DNA of 64,000 nt from Flavobacteriaceae bacterium R38. GTDB taxonomy: Bacteria > Bacteroidota > Bacteroidia > Flavobacteriales > Flavobacteriaceae. Shown one piece after another: positions 36,039-46,000 of this stretch. Under the pieces are notes generated by a model that saw nothing but the letters and a program-made list of their open reading frames with translations, was not told the DNA's origin and searched no databases. A program made the translations under genes and the position numbers. Within the stretch, counting starts at the first letter, position 1. Each line of letters starts with the position of its first letter. The stretch is taken from contig WXYP01000002.1 of the NCBI GenBank assembly GCA_009901575.1, forward strand, positions 1 to 64,000. The letters are read 5' to 3'.

Positions 36039-36075
36039 AAATCCTCTTTCGTTAATTCGAAAGAGGATTTTTTTA
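36039..36075 (+). terminator. rpsA terminator
   Basis: AAATCCTCTTTCG (36039-36051) pairs perfectly with CGAAAGAGGATTT (36058-36070) around TTAATT and is followed by T residues. Confidence 0.92.
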
Positions 36076-36130
36076 TGAATACAACTGTAATAGTATGACT
36101 GGCTACGGCTATAACTTCGAAAATTATTCC

Positions 36131-36138
36131 TATTTTTG
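36131..36138 (+). promoter_or_regulatory. -7 promoter box for pyrR
   Basis: TATTTTTG matches TAnnTTTG and ends 27 bases before the pyrR start codon; no good -33 TTG was seen. Confidence 0.45.
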
Positions 36139-36165
36139 TAGACCAAATACGTTTGGAAATAGATT

Positions 36166-36705
36166 ATGAGTCAAAAAGTTCTGCTTTCCTCTAAAGAAAT
36201 CAATATAATTCTACATCGTTTGGCTTGCCAACTCATTGAAAATCATCTTGATTTTAAAAATACAGTGCTTATAGGAATTCAGCCACGAGGAATTTACCTG
36301 GCAGAACGCTTATCCAAAATCTTAATCGAAGAATATAAAATCGAAAATGTGCAATTGGGGCATTTGGATATTACATTCTACAGAGATGATTTTAGAAGAG
36401 GAGAAAAAACATTAGAAGCTAATAAAACGAATATCGATTTTATTGTAGAAGATAAAAAGGTAGTGTTTATAGATGATGTTTTATATACCGGACGTAGCAT
36501 TCGTGCGGCTTTAACTGCAATCCAATCGTTTGGGCGCCCTCTCGAAATAGAATTATTGACACTAATTGACAGACGCTTTAGCAGGCACCTACCTATTCAA
36601 CCAGACTATAGAGGCAGGCAGGTAGATGCTATTAATGAAGAGAAAGTGAAGGTAATGTGGGTGGAAAATGATGGAGAAGATACTGTGTATTTAATAAATA
36701 AATAA
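36166..36705 (+). CDS. pyrR: PyrR, pyrimidine regulator / uracil phosphoribosyltransferase
   Basis: A 179-residue phosphoribosyltransferase of the PyrR type. The PRPP-binding loop is VVFIDDVLYTGRSIRAALTA, and the N-terminus has LIGIQPRGIYLAERL. In Bacillus PyrR binds pyr mRNA and causes attenuation. Here pyrB follows after 5 bp, but I see no attenuator structure upstream, so the enzyme activity or another mode of control may dominate. Confidence 0.92.
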   Translation: MSQKVLLSSKEINIILHRLACQLIENHLDFKNTVLIGIQPRGIYLAERLSKILIEEYKIENVQLGHLDITFYRDDFRRGEKTLEANKTNIDFIVEDKKVVFIDDVLYTGRSIRAALTAIQSFGRPLEIELLTLIDRRFSRHLPIQPDYRGRQVDAINEEKVKVMWVENDGEDTVYLINK

Positions 36706-36710
36706 TAATA

Positions 36711-37637
36711 ATGAGTCAGCTAAGTGTAGATCACTTATTAGGAATAAAATACCTGAAACCGGAAGATGTATCGCTTATTTTTGAAACTGCAGATCACTTT
36801 AAAGAAGTGATTAATCGCCCGATTAAAAGAGTTCCTTCCCTTAGAGATATTACAATAGCTAATTTATTTTTTGAGAATAGCACACGAACAAAATTATCTT
36901 TTGAGCTGGCAGAAAAAAGACTTTCTGCAGATGTTGTGAATTTCTCTGCTTCTCAATCGTCTGTAAATAAAGGAGAAACCTTAATAGATACCGTCAACAA
37001 TATTCTTTCTATGAAAGTAGATATGGTTGTGATGAGGCATCCAAACCCTGGTGCGGGCGTTTTCTTATCTAAGCATATTAATGCGAGTATTATAAATGCA
37101 GGAGATGGGGCACATGAACATCCTACCCAGGCATTATTAGATTCATATTCTATCAGAGAACGTTTAGGAGAAGTAGAAGGAAAGAATGTAGTTATTGTTG
37201 GAGATATTTTACACTCAAGAGTAGCACTCTCCAATATTTTTGCACTAAAATTACAAGGTGCTAATGTAAAAGTGTGCGGACCCAAAACACTTATTCCAAA
37301 ATATATTACCTCTCTTGGTGTTACTGTAGAAACCGACTTAAGAAAGGCGTTAGAATGGTGTGATGTTGCAAATATGTTACGAGTGCAAAACGAGAGAATG
37401 GATATTAGTTATTTCCCTTCTACCAGAGAATATACACAACAATTTGGAGTTAATAAAGCACTACTTGATTCACTGGATAAAGAAATAGTGATTATGCATC
37501 CGGGTCCGATAAACAGAGGAGTTGAAATCACTAGTGATGTTGCAGATTCGAAACAAGCAATAATTCTCAATCAGGTTGAGAATGGTGTCGCCATAAGAAT
37601 GGCAGTTATTTATTTATTAGCGTCGAAAATTAAATAA
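36711..37637 (+). CDS. pyrB: Aspartate carbamoyltransferase catalytic chain
   Basis: Joins carbamoyl phosphate and aspartate in pyrimidine synthesis. Carbamoyl-phosphate site FFENSTRTKLSFE, then VVMRHPNPGAGVFL, HEHPTQALLDSYSI and IMHPGPINRGVEI are all present. 308 residues. No regulatory pyrI gene is adjacent. It is in an operon with pyrR, the small conserved protein and rnz. Confidence 0.96.
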   Translation: MSQLSVDHLLGIKYLKPEDVSLIFETADHFKEVINRPIKRVPSLRDITIANLFFENSTRTKLSFELAEKRLSADVVNFSASQSSVNKGETLIDTVNNILSMKVDMVVMRHPNPGAGVFLSKHINASIINAGDGAHEHPTQALLDSYSIRERLGEVEGKNVVIVGDILHSRVALSNIFALKLQGANVKVCGPKTLIPKYITSLGVTVETDLRKALEWCDVANMLRVQNERMDISYFPSTREYTQQFGVNKALLDSLDKEIVIMHPGPINRGVEITSDVADSKQAIILNQVENGVAIRMAVIYLLASKIK

Positions 37638-37643
37638 AGAAAT

Positions 37644-37976
37644 ATGATTTTTGATAAACAAGGAAATACGACAATTATAACACAGGAATCTGTATCATTT
37701 TCAGTTTTTTTAGATCGGATAAATGATGCATATAAAAAATTTGAGAAAGATAATATCATTATTAATCTCTTCTCTTTTGATGAAATAACGGTAAATGATG
37801 TGCTGGAGTTTTCTCAACTATCCGGTGTTCATAGGAGTAAAAATAAATCTTTTGTTATTGTGACAGATAACATTAGTTATGATAGTATACCAGAAGAATT
37901 AGTATTAGTCCCTACTTTACAAGAAGCTTTTGATCTTATAGAGATGGATGAAATAGAAAGAGATTTGGGTATTTAA
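37644..37976 (+). CDS. Conserved small protein, STAS-like
   Basis: A 110-residue cytoplasmic protein between pyrB and rnz. The pattern of strands and helices (NTTIITQESVSFSVFLDRI, NIIINLFSFDEITVNDVLEF, SFVIVTDNISYD, VPTLQEAFDLIEMDEIERDL) suggests a STAS-type fold, though I cannot identify the family with certainty. It overlaps the rnz start by one base (TAATGA), so the two are translationally coupled, and a link to RNase Z is likely. Confidence 0.75.
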   Translation: MIFDKQGNTTIITQESVSFSVFLDRINDAYKKFEKDNIIINLFSFDEITVNDVLEFSQLSGVHRSKNKSFVIVTDNISYDSIPEELVLVPTLQEAFDLIEMDEIERDLGI

Positions 37977-38881
37977 TGAAGTTGACCATCCTAGGCTGTT
38001 TTTCAGCAACTCCTCGTACATTTAATAACCCTACTTCACAATTACTTGAGGTAAAAGGAAACCTTTTCTTAATTGACTGTGGAGAAGGGACACAGGTTCA
38101 GTTAAGAAAACAAAAGATAAAATTTTCGAGAATTAAACATATTTTTATTTCTCACTTGCACGGAGATCATTTTTATGGCCTTCCGGGATTGATTTCTACA
38201 TTTCATTTACTTGGAAGAGAAGCCGAATTGAATATTTACGGACCCAAAGGAATTGAAGAAGCTATTAAATTGCTCTTGAAATTGAGTAACTCATGGATTG
38301 ATTTCCCGCTCATATTTCATGAACTTACTTCTAAAGATTCAGAATTAATACTAGAAAATGAAAAGGTAGAAGTAAGAACCATACCCCTGGATCATAGGGT
38401 CTATACCAACGGATTTCTGTTTAAAGAAAAAGAAGGGGAAAGAAAACTGGATATAGCCAAGGTTCTTAATTATGATATTGATAAAGCGTATTATCAAAAA
38501 ATAAAGAAAGGAAAAGACATCACGCTCGATAATGGAGAAGTTGTAAAAAATGATGAAATCACTTTAGATCCGATGCCATCAAAAAGTTATGCCTTTTGTA
38601 GTGATACAAGATATAAACGAGATGTCATCCCTTTGATAAAAAATGTCAATGTATTATATCATGAATCTACTTTTTTAGAAGAACACCAGCATCTGGCTGT
38701 AAAAACCAAACATTCTACAGCAAAAGAAGCAGCACAAATTGCTAAAGATGCAACAGTAGAAACACTTATCCTAGGACATTACTCTACACGATATGGAGAT
38801 TTAGAATGCTTTAAGGAGGAAGCGAAACAGGTTTTTGAAGCTGTTGAATTGGCAGATGATGGCAAAGAATTTGATTTTTAA
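37976..38881 (+). CDS. rnz: Ribonuclease Z
   Basis: Metallo-beta-lactamase-fold endonuclease that trims tRNA 3' ends. The zinc-binding motif is SHLHGDHFYGLPGL; other ligands are in FCSDTRY, LYHESTF and ILGHYSTRY. The N-terminal GCFSATPRTFNNPTSQLLE is typical. 301 residues, normal for the short form. It is translationally coupled to the preceding small protein. Confidence 0.95.
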   Translation: MKLTILGCFSATPRTFNNPTSQLLEVKGNLFLIDCGEGTQVQLRKQKIKFSRIKHIFISHLHGDHFYGLPGLISTFHLLGREAELNIYGPKGIEEAIKLLLKLSNSWIDFPLIFHELTSKDSELILENEKVEVRTIPLDHRVYTNGFLFKEKEGERKLDIAKVLNYDIDKAYYQKIKKGKDITLDNGEVVKNDEITLDPMPSKSYAFCSDTRYKRDVIPLIKNVNVLYHESTFLEEHQHLAVKTKHSTAKEAAQIAKDATVETLILGHYSTRYGDLECFKEEAKQVFEAVELADDGKEFDF

Positions 38882-38972
38882 AAAAACGTTTCCAGATACA
38901 GTCATTATCTTGTAAATTGCATGATAATTGTGTGTTTTTTGAATTTCTTGCAGTTAAACTAAGTATACATTT

Positions 38973-39620
38973 ATGGATAAAGATTTAGGAAATTATAGGA
39001 AATCTTATGAGAAAAATGAACTTTTGGAATCGAATGTTCCTGAGAATCCTTTGGAATTATTTCAAAAGTGGTTTTATGAGGTAGAAAATTCCGGTGGAGT
39101 AGATGAGGCAAATGCAATGACCATATCTACTATTGGATTGGATAATTTCCCTAAAAGCAGGATAGTACTCTTAAAAAAGTATACTTACGAAGGTTTTATT
39201 TTCTATACCAATTATAATAGCGAAAAAGGAAAAGCCATAAGTCAAAACCCAAATGTGTGTTTGTCTTTTTTCTGGCCAAATATGGAAAGACAAATTATTA
39301 TAAAGGGTAAGGCAGAGAAAATTGCTGCAAACTTATCTGATGGATATTTTGAATCCAGACCTTTAGGAAGTAAGCTGGGAGCTATAGCTTCTAATCAAAG
39401 TGAGATAATAGCATCCAAAGAAGTATTAGAACAAAAGCTTAAAATACTGGAAACTCAATATGAAGGTAAAGAGGTTTTACGTCCCGAAAATTGGGGAGGA
39501 TATATAGTAAAACCAGTATCTATAGAATTTTGGCAAGGCAGGCCAAATCGTTTACATGATAGGATAAGATACAGTCTTCGAGATGATTACAATTGGTCTA
39601 TAGACAGGCTCTCTCCTTAA
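38973..39620 (+). CDS. pdxH: Pyridoxamine 5'-phosphate oxidase
   Basis: FMN enzyme making pyridoxal 5'-phosphate. Key segments are NAMTISTIGLDNFPKSRIVL, FYTNYNSEKGKAISQNP, CLSFFWPNMERQI and the C-terminal GYIVKPVSIEFWQGRPNRLH with DRIRY. 215 residues. It has its own leader region 92 bp after rnz. Confidence 0.96.
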   Translation: MDKDLGNYRKSYEKNELLESNVPENPLELFQKWFYEVENSGGVDEANAMTISTIGLDNFPKSRIVLLKKYTYEGFIFYTNYNSEKGKAISQNPNVCLSFFWPNMERQIIIKGKAEKIAANLSDGYFESRPLGSKLGAIASNQSEIIASKEVLEQKLKILETQYEGKEVLRPENWGGYIVKPVSIEFWQGRPNRLHDRIRYSLRDDYNWSIDRLSP

Positions 39621-39696
39621 TTTTTAACAAATAAGGTACAATTTTTCTGGGGATTTACCGTTATTGGTGTTACCAAATCGTAAGACGCCCCAGATT

Positions 39697-40194
39697 ATGA
39701 ATACCCGTACCTACAAGATAGTAGTAATACTATTTGCAGTATTCTTTGTTAATTCATGCAGTAAAGACAGTATCGAAGAAGAGATTCCTATATTGGCATT
39801 AGTAGATGTTGATTACACTAATTTTGAAAATGAAGTGCTTTCCAGGATCAATGAGCATAGAGCTTCTATTGGTTTGAACGCTCTTGAAATTTCAGATGAG
39901 GTCTCATCTGTTGCACAAAGTCATACAGAACATATGATTAGTACAAACAGGGTTTCCCATGACTTTTTCTTTAGAAGAAGAGATGTGCTTAGAGATAACC
40001 CGGGAGCCAATGCTGTTTCAGAAAATGTAGCTTTTGGCTTTAGTACCAGTGGAGGAGTAGTAAGAGGATGGTTAAATAGTGAAGAGCACAGAGCCATCAT
40101 TGAAACTCCTTCTTTTACACATTTTGGAATTGCTGTTGATGTTGATACCGAAGGAAGAAATTATTTCACAAATATCTTTATTCAGTTACAATAA
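39697..40194 (+). CDS. CAP/SCP-domain lipoprotein
   Basis: A 165-residue lipoprotein (VFFVNSCSKD) with a CAP (cysteine-rich secretory protein/PR-1) domain: VLSRINEHRASIGLNALEIS, VAQSHTEHMI, SENVAFGF and VRGWLNSEEHRAIIE with the conserved His/Glu residues. The frame is open to 39664, but the ATG at 39697 gives a proper signal. Bacterial CAP proteins are found at cell surfaces; their function is unsettled. It ends one base before the convergent OmpA-family gene. Confidence 0.87.
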   Translation: MNTRTYKIVVILFAVFFVNSCSKDSIEEEIPILALVDVDYTNFENEVLSRINEHRASIGLNALEISDEVSSVAQSHTEHMISTNRVSHDFFFRRRDVLRDNPGANAVSENVAFGFSTSGGVVRGWLNSEEHRAIIETPSFTHFGIAVDVDTEGRNYFTNIFIQLQ

Positions 40195-40195
40195 A

Positions 40196-42112
40196 TTATC
40201 GCAATGAAATAATTAAGAATTCAGTTCTCCGGTTTAACTGGTGTTCGTGTTCTGTACATTCGACACCATTTGGACAACTGGTGATTAACTTTTCTTCTCC
40301 ATACCCTTTAGATTCCAGAATTCTATCCATCCTGATCCCGTGATCTAAGAGGTATTCCAGGGTAGAATTGGCTCTTCGTTGTGATAATATTAAATTGTAT
40401 TTAGAAGAACCTCTTGAATCTGTATGAGAACTGATTTTAATCTTCATTTCAGGATATTTCTCCGTCATCAGATATACCACTCTGTCTAAAATTTCCTGGG
40501 CATCATTTCTTACGTTAGAACGATCAAAATTGAAATATATATTGTTAATGACAGGAAACTCTTCTTCAGTAAACGGAATTCTGCTCAACACAATATCTAC
40601 AATAATCTCTGTAGTCTGAAGCGGAACGTTTTTAGTCGTAAACGATGTGACTTTTTCATTATAACCTTCTTTTAGAGTTGTCAACGTATAATCGACATTG
40701 CGTTCAACATCAATTTCGTAATACCCTTTTTCATCAGTTTCGACTTGAGCGATTAGTTGATCGTTATCATCTTTTAAAACTAAAATGGCATTAGGGATAG
40801 GCATCGTAGAAATACTGTCCGTAACATGTCCTTTAAGCTTTAGAGGAGGTATTTTAGTAAAAGTATAGATATCATCATCATAAATATTATCTCCGCGATT
40901 AGAAGTAAAGTAACCGGTAACTCCATCATCTTTTAAAAAAAATGAAAAATCATCCTGATTACTATTTACAGGAGCTCCAATATTAATAACATCTACATAT
41001 TCTCCCGAATCATTTTTAGTAGCCGAAAAAATATCTAATAACCCCAATCCTACATGTCCGTCTGAAGAGAAGAATAATACTCCCTCATTATTGATAAAAG
41101 GGAATACATCGTCTCCGGTAGTATTGACAGTTTCTCCCAGGTTTACAGTATTTACCAGGGTACCGTTTGAACTAATTTCAGCTTTGTATAAATCCATGCC
41201 TCCGAAACCTCCGGGCATATCTGAAGCAAAATATAAATACTTTCCATCGGGGCTAATTGCCGGGTGTGTTACAGAATAATCATCACTGTTAACAGAAATA
41301 CTTTGCACATTTTCCCATGTTCCATTAACTTTCTCTGCGCTGTATACTTTTAAATGCGTAATTCTGCTATTATCTCTCCCTCTTCTATTTTTATAATAGC
41401 TGTTTCTCGAAAAATACATAGTATTCCCATCCGGAGTAATACTTATGGAAGCTTCGTGAAATCTTGTGTTTATTGTACTATTTAACCTGTCTTTATGAGT
41501 CGCAGCACTAGCACCTTCCTGAACGGCATATAAATCTAAGAAAGGTTGTTGATTCCAGCTGTAGCGTCTTTTTATGGAAACTCCTTCATTGCGTGTAGAT
41601 GAAAAATAAATAATACCATCTCTTTCATAAGCTCCAAAATCACTGTAATCAGAATTAAAGGCAACAGTATCTATCTCGTATTTAGGATTTATGGCAAAAA
41701 TACTTCCGGAATATGTGTTTTCGTCTATCTCAGGTAAATGAGAAATGTCTCCTCCGTTTTCTTTAAATTTTGTGATCCATTTAACGGCTTCATCATACTG
41801 TTTTTCAGCTTTCAATGCCTGTGCGTATTTATAATAGTATTCTACAGGAACATTGGATTGATTTACAACATCTTTATAATATTTAATAGCGTTTTTGGAG
41901 TCCCTGAGAAAGGTATAAGAATCGGCCAATCTACGTTTTGCATGATCTACATTATATTCTCTTTCCACTAATTTTTTATAGGCAGAAATAGCTTTGACAT
42001 AGGCAAACTTATCAAATAATGCATCAGCTCTTTTTTGAGTACCATATTGTGCACTTAGTGAGGCACTAAATGAGAAAAAGAAGATAAATATTAAATAGTG
42101 TAGACGCTGCAT
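40196..42112 (-). CDS. OmpA-family protein with TPR and PD40 repeats (PorE-like)
   Basis: A 638-residue envelope protein with a signal peptide, N-terminal TPR-like helices (about 25-130), WD40-like PD40 beta-propeller repeats (FHEASISITPDGNTMYFSRN, HPAISPDGKYLYFASDMPGG), a carboxypeptidase-regulatory-like domain (about 430-500) and a C-terminal OmpA peptidoglycan-binding domain (IKISSHTDSRGSSKYNLILS). This architecture occurs in type IX secretion/gliding components such as PorE and in proteins beside SprF. It is the last gene of the adhesin-SprF-OmpA operon and probably anchors the assembly to peptidoglycan. Confidence 0.88.
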   Translation of the reverse strand: MQRLHYLIFIFFFSFSASLSAQYGTQKRADALFDKFAYVKAISAYKKLVEREYNVDHAKRRLADSYTFLRDSKNAIKYYKDVVNQSNVPVEYYYKYAQALKAEKQYDEAVKWITKFKENGGDISHLPEIDENTYSGSIFAINPKYEIDTVAFNSDYSDFGAYERDGIIYFSSTRNEGVSIKRRYSWNQQPFLDLYAVQEGASAATHKDRLNSTINTRFHEASISITPDGNTMYFSRNSYYKNRRGRDNSRITHLKVYSAEKVNGTWENVQSISVNSDDYSVTHPAISPDGKYLYFASDMPGGFGGMDLYKAEISSNGTLVNTVNLGETVNTTGDDVFPFINNEGVLFFSSDGHVGLGLLDIFSATKNDSGEYVDVINIGAPVNSNQDDFSFFLKDDGVTGYFTSNRGDNIYDDDIYTFTKIPPLKLKGHVTDSISTMPIPNAILVLKDDNDQLIAQVETDEKGYYEIDVERNVDYTLTTLKEGYNEKVTSFTTKNVPLQTTEIIVDIVLSRIPFTEEEFPVINNIYFNFDRSNVRNDAQEILDRVVYLMTEKYPEMKIKISSHTDSRGSSKYNLILSQRRANSTLEYLLDHGIRMDRILESKGYGEEKLITSCPNGVECTEHEHQLNRRTEFLIISLR

Positions 42113-42124
42113 TTGACTTTACTT

Positions 42125-43045
42125 TTAAAAATATCGAGGCGATTTTAATTTTGAACTATTAAATTTAAACTCATAAATCAATAAAAATTCATGGGTACCA
42201 CTATTAAAAGGTTGAATATCTGATATTGAATATTCGTATGCATACCCTAACCTTAACTGACGAGAAACCTGAAAATCTGCAATTGCTCCAACTGAGTCTC
42301 CAAAACGATAAGATGCTCCCAACCATAACTTTTCATGAAATAAGAAGGTTGCTGTAAGATCTACAGAAGCAGGTGCTCCCTTGGTATACTTTACTAAAAA
42401 TGAAGGTCTGAAACTTAGGTTGTAATTTAATGGAAAAACATAACCTCCTAAGAAATAATAGCTGTTTCTGTCCAAAGCCCTAAAAGCATCTCCGCTGGTT
42501 TCATTATTATCATAATTGATGATTCTTGGAGAGGATGCACCTACATACCAATCATCACTGTGGAAGTATAACCCCAATCCGAAATTTGGACTAAACCTGC
42601 TAAAAGAATCCTGGAAAAAAGGATCATTACTAACGTCCGGATCCAGGAATAATTCATCATCTAATGAAAAACTAGTGAACCCTGCTTTTAAACCAAAAGC
42701 CAGCCTGGTTTTTTCTCCTGTTTGTATGGTATATGAAAAATCTCCATATAAAAAAGTGAAATTTTCAAATCCGAGAGCATCATTAATAAATGAAAAACCG
42801 ATACCAATTTTGTCGTTTCTCAAAGGAGAGTGAATGGACAAGGTAGCTGTTTCAGGAGCTCCGTCAAAACCGGTCCATTGATTCCTGTAAATTCCAACCA
42901 CGCTCAGTGCATTCCTGCTTCCTGCATATGCCGGATTTATAGCAATAGTATTGTATTGATACTGAGTAAATTGTGGTAATTGCTGTGAAAAACCACTAAA
43001 AACTGTTCCCAATAAAATAATATAAAGTAATTTTTTTCTCATCAA
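42125..43045 (-). CDS. PorP/SprF family outer-membrane protein
   Basis: A 306-residue outer-membrane barrel of the PorP/SprF family, beginning after the signal with QQLPQFTQYQYNTIAINPAY and RNQWTGFDGAPETATLSIHS, the family hallmark. SprF is needed for SprB adhesin secretion through the type IX system in Flavobacterium. It starts one base after the stop of the adhesin gene and is followed by the OmpA-family gene, so it very likely serves this adhesin. Confidence 0.92.
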   Translation of the reverse strand: MMRKKLLYIILLGTVFSGFSQQLPQFTQYQYNTIAINPAYAGSRNALSVVGIYRNQWTGFDGAPETATLSIHSPLRNDKIGIGFSFINDALGFENFTFLYGDFSYTIQTGEKTRLAFGLKAGFTSFSLDDELFLDPDVSNDPFFQDSFSRFSPNFGLGLYFHSDDWYVGASSPRIINYDNNETSGDAFRALDRNSYYFLGGYVFPLNYNLSFRPSFLVKYTKGAPASVDLTATFLFHEKLWLGASYRFGDSVGAIADFQVSRQLRLGYAYEYSISDIQPFNSGTHEFLLIYEFKFNSSKLKSPRYF

Positions 43046-43046
43046 T

Positions 43047-46000
43047 TTATCTCGAATTTGTTCCTACATATATGAATCCGGTAATAGGATCCAATCCACT
43101 ATTCCTTAGGGTTACTACATAATAATAAGTTCCTGCCGGGACAAAACCAGATCCGGATCTTGAAGTTCCTCTCCAGTTATTCTGATAATCGTCTGCTTCA
43201 AAAACTTTATTACCCCATCTGTTGAAGATGATGACATCGGCTATAAAAACACAATTATTTAATCCGTTAACTTCAAAAAATTCATTAAATGCATCTCCGT
43301 TTGGAGTGATTACTTTGGAGATTTGAATATCATCTCTGTCACTGCAAGGCAACACGATACAATCGTCATTAACTACTATTTGGAATTCTATTACAGAAGG
43401 ACATCCTTGATCGGGAGTTGTTGTATATGTAATTACAAATTGTCCCAGAGCCAGGCTAAACGGATCAAACCTGCTTCCATCCAGGGTAACGTTTCCTGAA
43501 GTAACTTCAAAAGCTCCGTCATCAGGAATTCCGTCAGGTAAAAAATCTAATAAATCTATAGGATCGTCTTCTATACAAATTTGAATATCTACAGGAGCAT
43601 TAGTAGCTTCTACGATAGCACTTATAATTTGCGTGTGTACATTTTCGTTACCACAAGTATCCGTAGCTGTCCATGTTCTGATAAGTAAGAAATCATTTGC
43701 ACCGGCTATATCTTCTCGTGTTTCTTCAAAAGTAACAGTAACATCAGTTGCACAATTATCTGTAGCAGTTAATACTGGTGCGTCAGGAATCTCTGTACAG
43801 GTAAAAGTAGCATCCTGAGGCAGTTCTTCTACGAAGACAGGTGCTTCAGTATCTCTAACGGTAATTGTCTGTACATGTTTAGCTTCATTTCCTGTACAAT
43901 CTGTAGCCGTCCATGTTCTGGTGATTGTTAAATTAAAAGGACAAGAATTATCAGTCTGTTCAGTAGTTTCTTCAAATATTACTGTAATGTTTGGATCACA
44001 ATTATCGGTAGCAGTAAGCACCACCGGATTAGGAACCTCATTACAGGAAACCTCTACATCCTGAGGTAGATCCTCCACAAAAACCGGAGCTTCTGTGTCT
44101 CTAACAGTAATTGTCTGTACGTGTTTAGCTTCGTTCCCGGTACAATCTGTAGCCGTCCATGTTCTGGTGATGGTGATATTGGTATTACAAGTTGGATCTT
44201 CTGTTGAGGTTTCTTCAAATACTACTATAACATTTGGATCACAATTATCTGTAGCAGTAAGTATTATCGGATCAGGAACTTCGTTACAGGAAACCTCTAC
44301 ATCCTGAGGTAAATTCTCCACAAAAACCGGAGCTTCAGTATCTCTGACTGTAATTGTCTGTACGTGTTTAGCTTCGTTCCCGGTACAATCTGTAGCCGTC
44401 CATGTTCTAGTGATGGTGATATTGGTATTACAAGTCGGATCTTCTGTTGAGGTTTCTCCAAATACTACTGTAACATTTGGATCACAATTATCTGTAGCTG
44501 TAAGTATTACCGGATCAGGAACTTCGTTACAGGAAACTTCAACATCCTGAGGCAGTTCTTCTACGAATACGGGAGCTTCAGTATCTCTGACTGTAATTGT
44601 CTGTACGTGTTTAGCTTCGTTCCCGGTACAATCTGTAGCGGTCCATGTTCTGGTGATGGTGATATTGGTATTACAAGTCGGATCTTCTGTTGAAGTTTCT
44701 TCGAACATTACTGTCACATTCGGATCACAATTATCGGTAGCTGTAAGTACTACCGGATCAGGAACTTCGTTACAGGAAACTTCTGCATCCTGAGGTAGTT
44801 CTTCTACGAATACCGGAGCTTCAGTATCTCTGACTGTAATTGTCTGTACGTGTTTAGCTTCGTTCCCGGTACAATCTGTAGCGGTCCATGTTCTGGTGAT
44901 GGTGATATTGGTATTACAAGTTGGGTCTTCAGTCTGGGTTTCTTCAAATAATACTGTGACATTCGGGTCACAATTATCTGTAGCAGTAAGTATTACCGGA
45001 TCAGGAACTTCATTACAGGAAACTTCTGCATCCTGAGGCAGTTCTTCTACGAACACAGGAGCATCCTTATCTTTAACCATAATAGTTTGCACATGCTTAG
45101 CTTCATTTCCTGAACAGTCTGTAGCGGTCCATGTTCTAGTGATCGTAAAATTAGTGTTACAGGTTGGATCTTCAGTTCGGGTTTCTTCAAAAACAACTTT
45201 TACATCGGTATCACAATTATCGGTTGCAGTTAATATGGGAGCATCTGGTATCTCATTACACCAAACCTTAACATCCTGAGGTAATTCTTCTACAAAAACG
45301 GGTGGTTTAGTATCCCAAAAAGAAATTACTTGTTCATCAGAATCAATATCTCCACAAGGATCGTAAGCATACCAAGTTCTGATGATCTTTATTATGCCAC
45401 ATTCTCCGGTAACTACTTTATCTGTATAATCTACTTTAAAAGTATCGTGAACGTGATGAGCGAGTGTAACTTCCGGAGTGCCAAAATTTATTCCCTGATC
45501 TCCAAAACAAATAGACACAACACCTCCCGAACCATCTAACACTACTTTTACCGAAAATACATTATTATAACTCGATAATGAGACTGATGAAATTCCGTTG
45601 TTACCACCTGCTGTTACAGGCACTGAAGCAATTAGAGAATTATCTGAAGTATAGAGCTCTATCCTGGCATTAGTTTGATCTTCATCAATATCAATAAGAT
45701 CAATTTCATCTATTGTTACTCCATTAAACTCTGATAGATCAAAAGTGATGAACGATTCTCTTGTGTCTAAATCTTTGGGAGTACTGGATGATGGATCCTG
45801 AATAATAAGGATATTGTTTCTTGGGATTGCATTGGCACCTTCACTGGTAGCATTACCCCCGTTTCCTTGTCCGGGTCCTCCAAATATGGTGTTTGGAGTT
45901 CCTAAATCTGTTTCTGAACCAGGAGAAGCACTATTAAAAATTCGTAATTGCTCATTACCTCCGGGATGTCCGGCACTTAAATAAACATTTTTTCCGGCTA

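Noticed and set aside
43599-45305. Regular 243-bp repeats considered as a CRISPR or mobile array
   Set aside because: They are coding, in frame, and form the domain repeats of a secreted adhesin.
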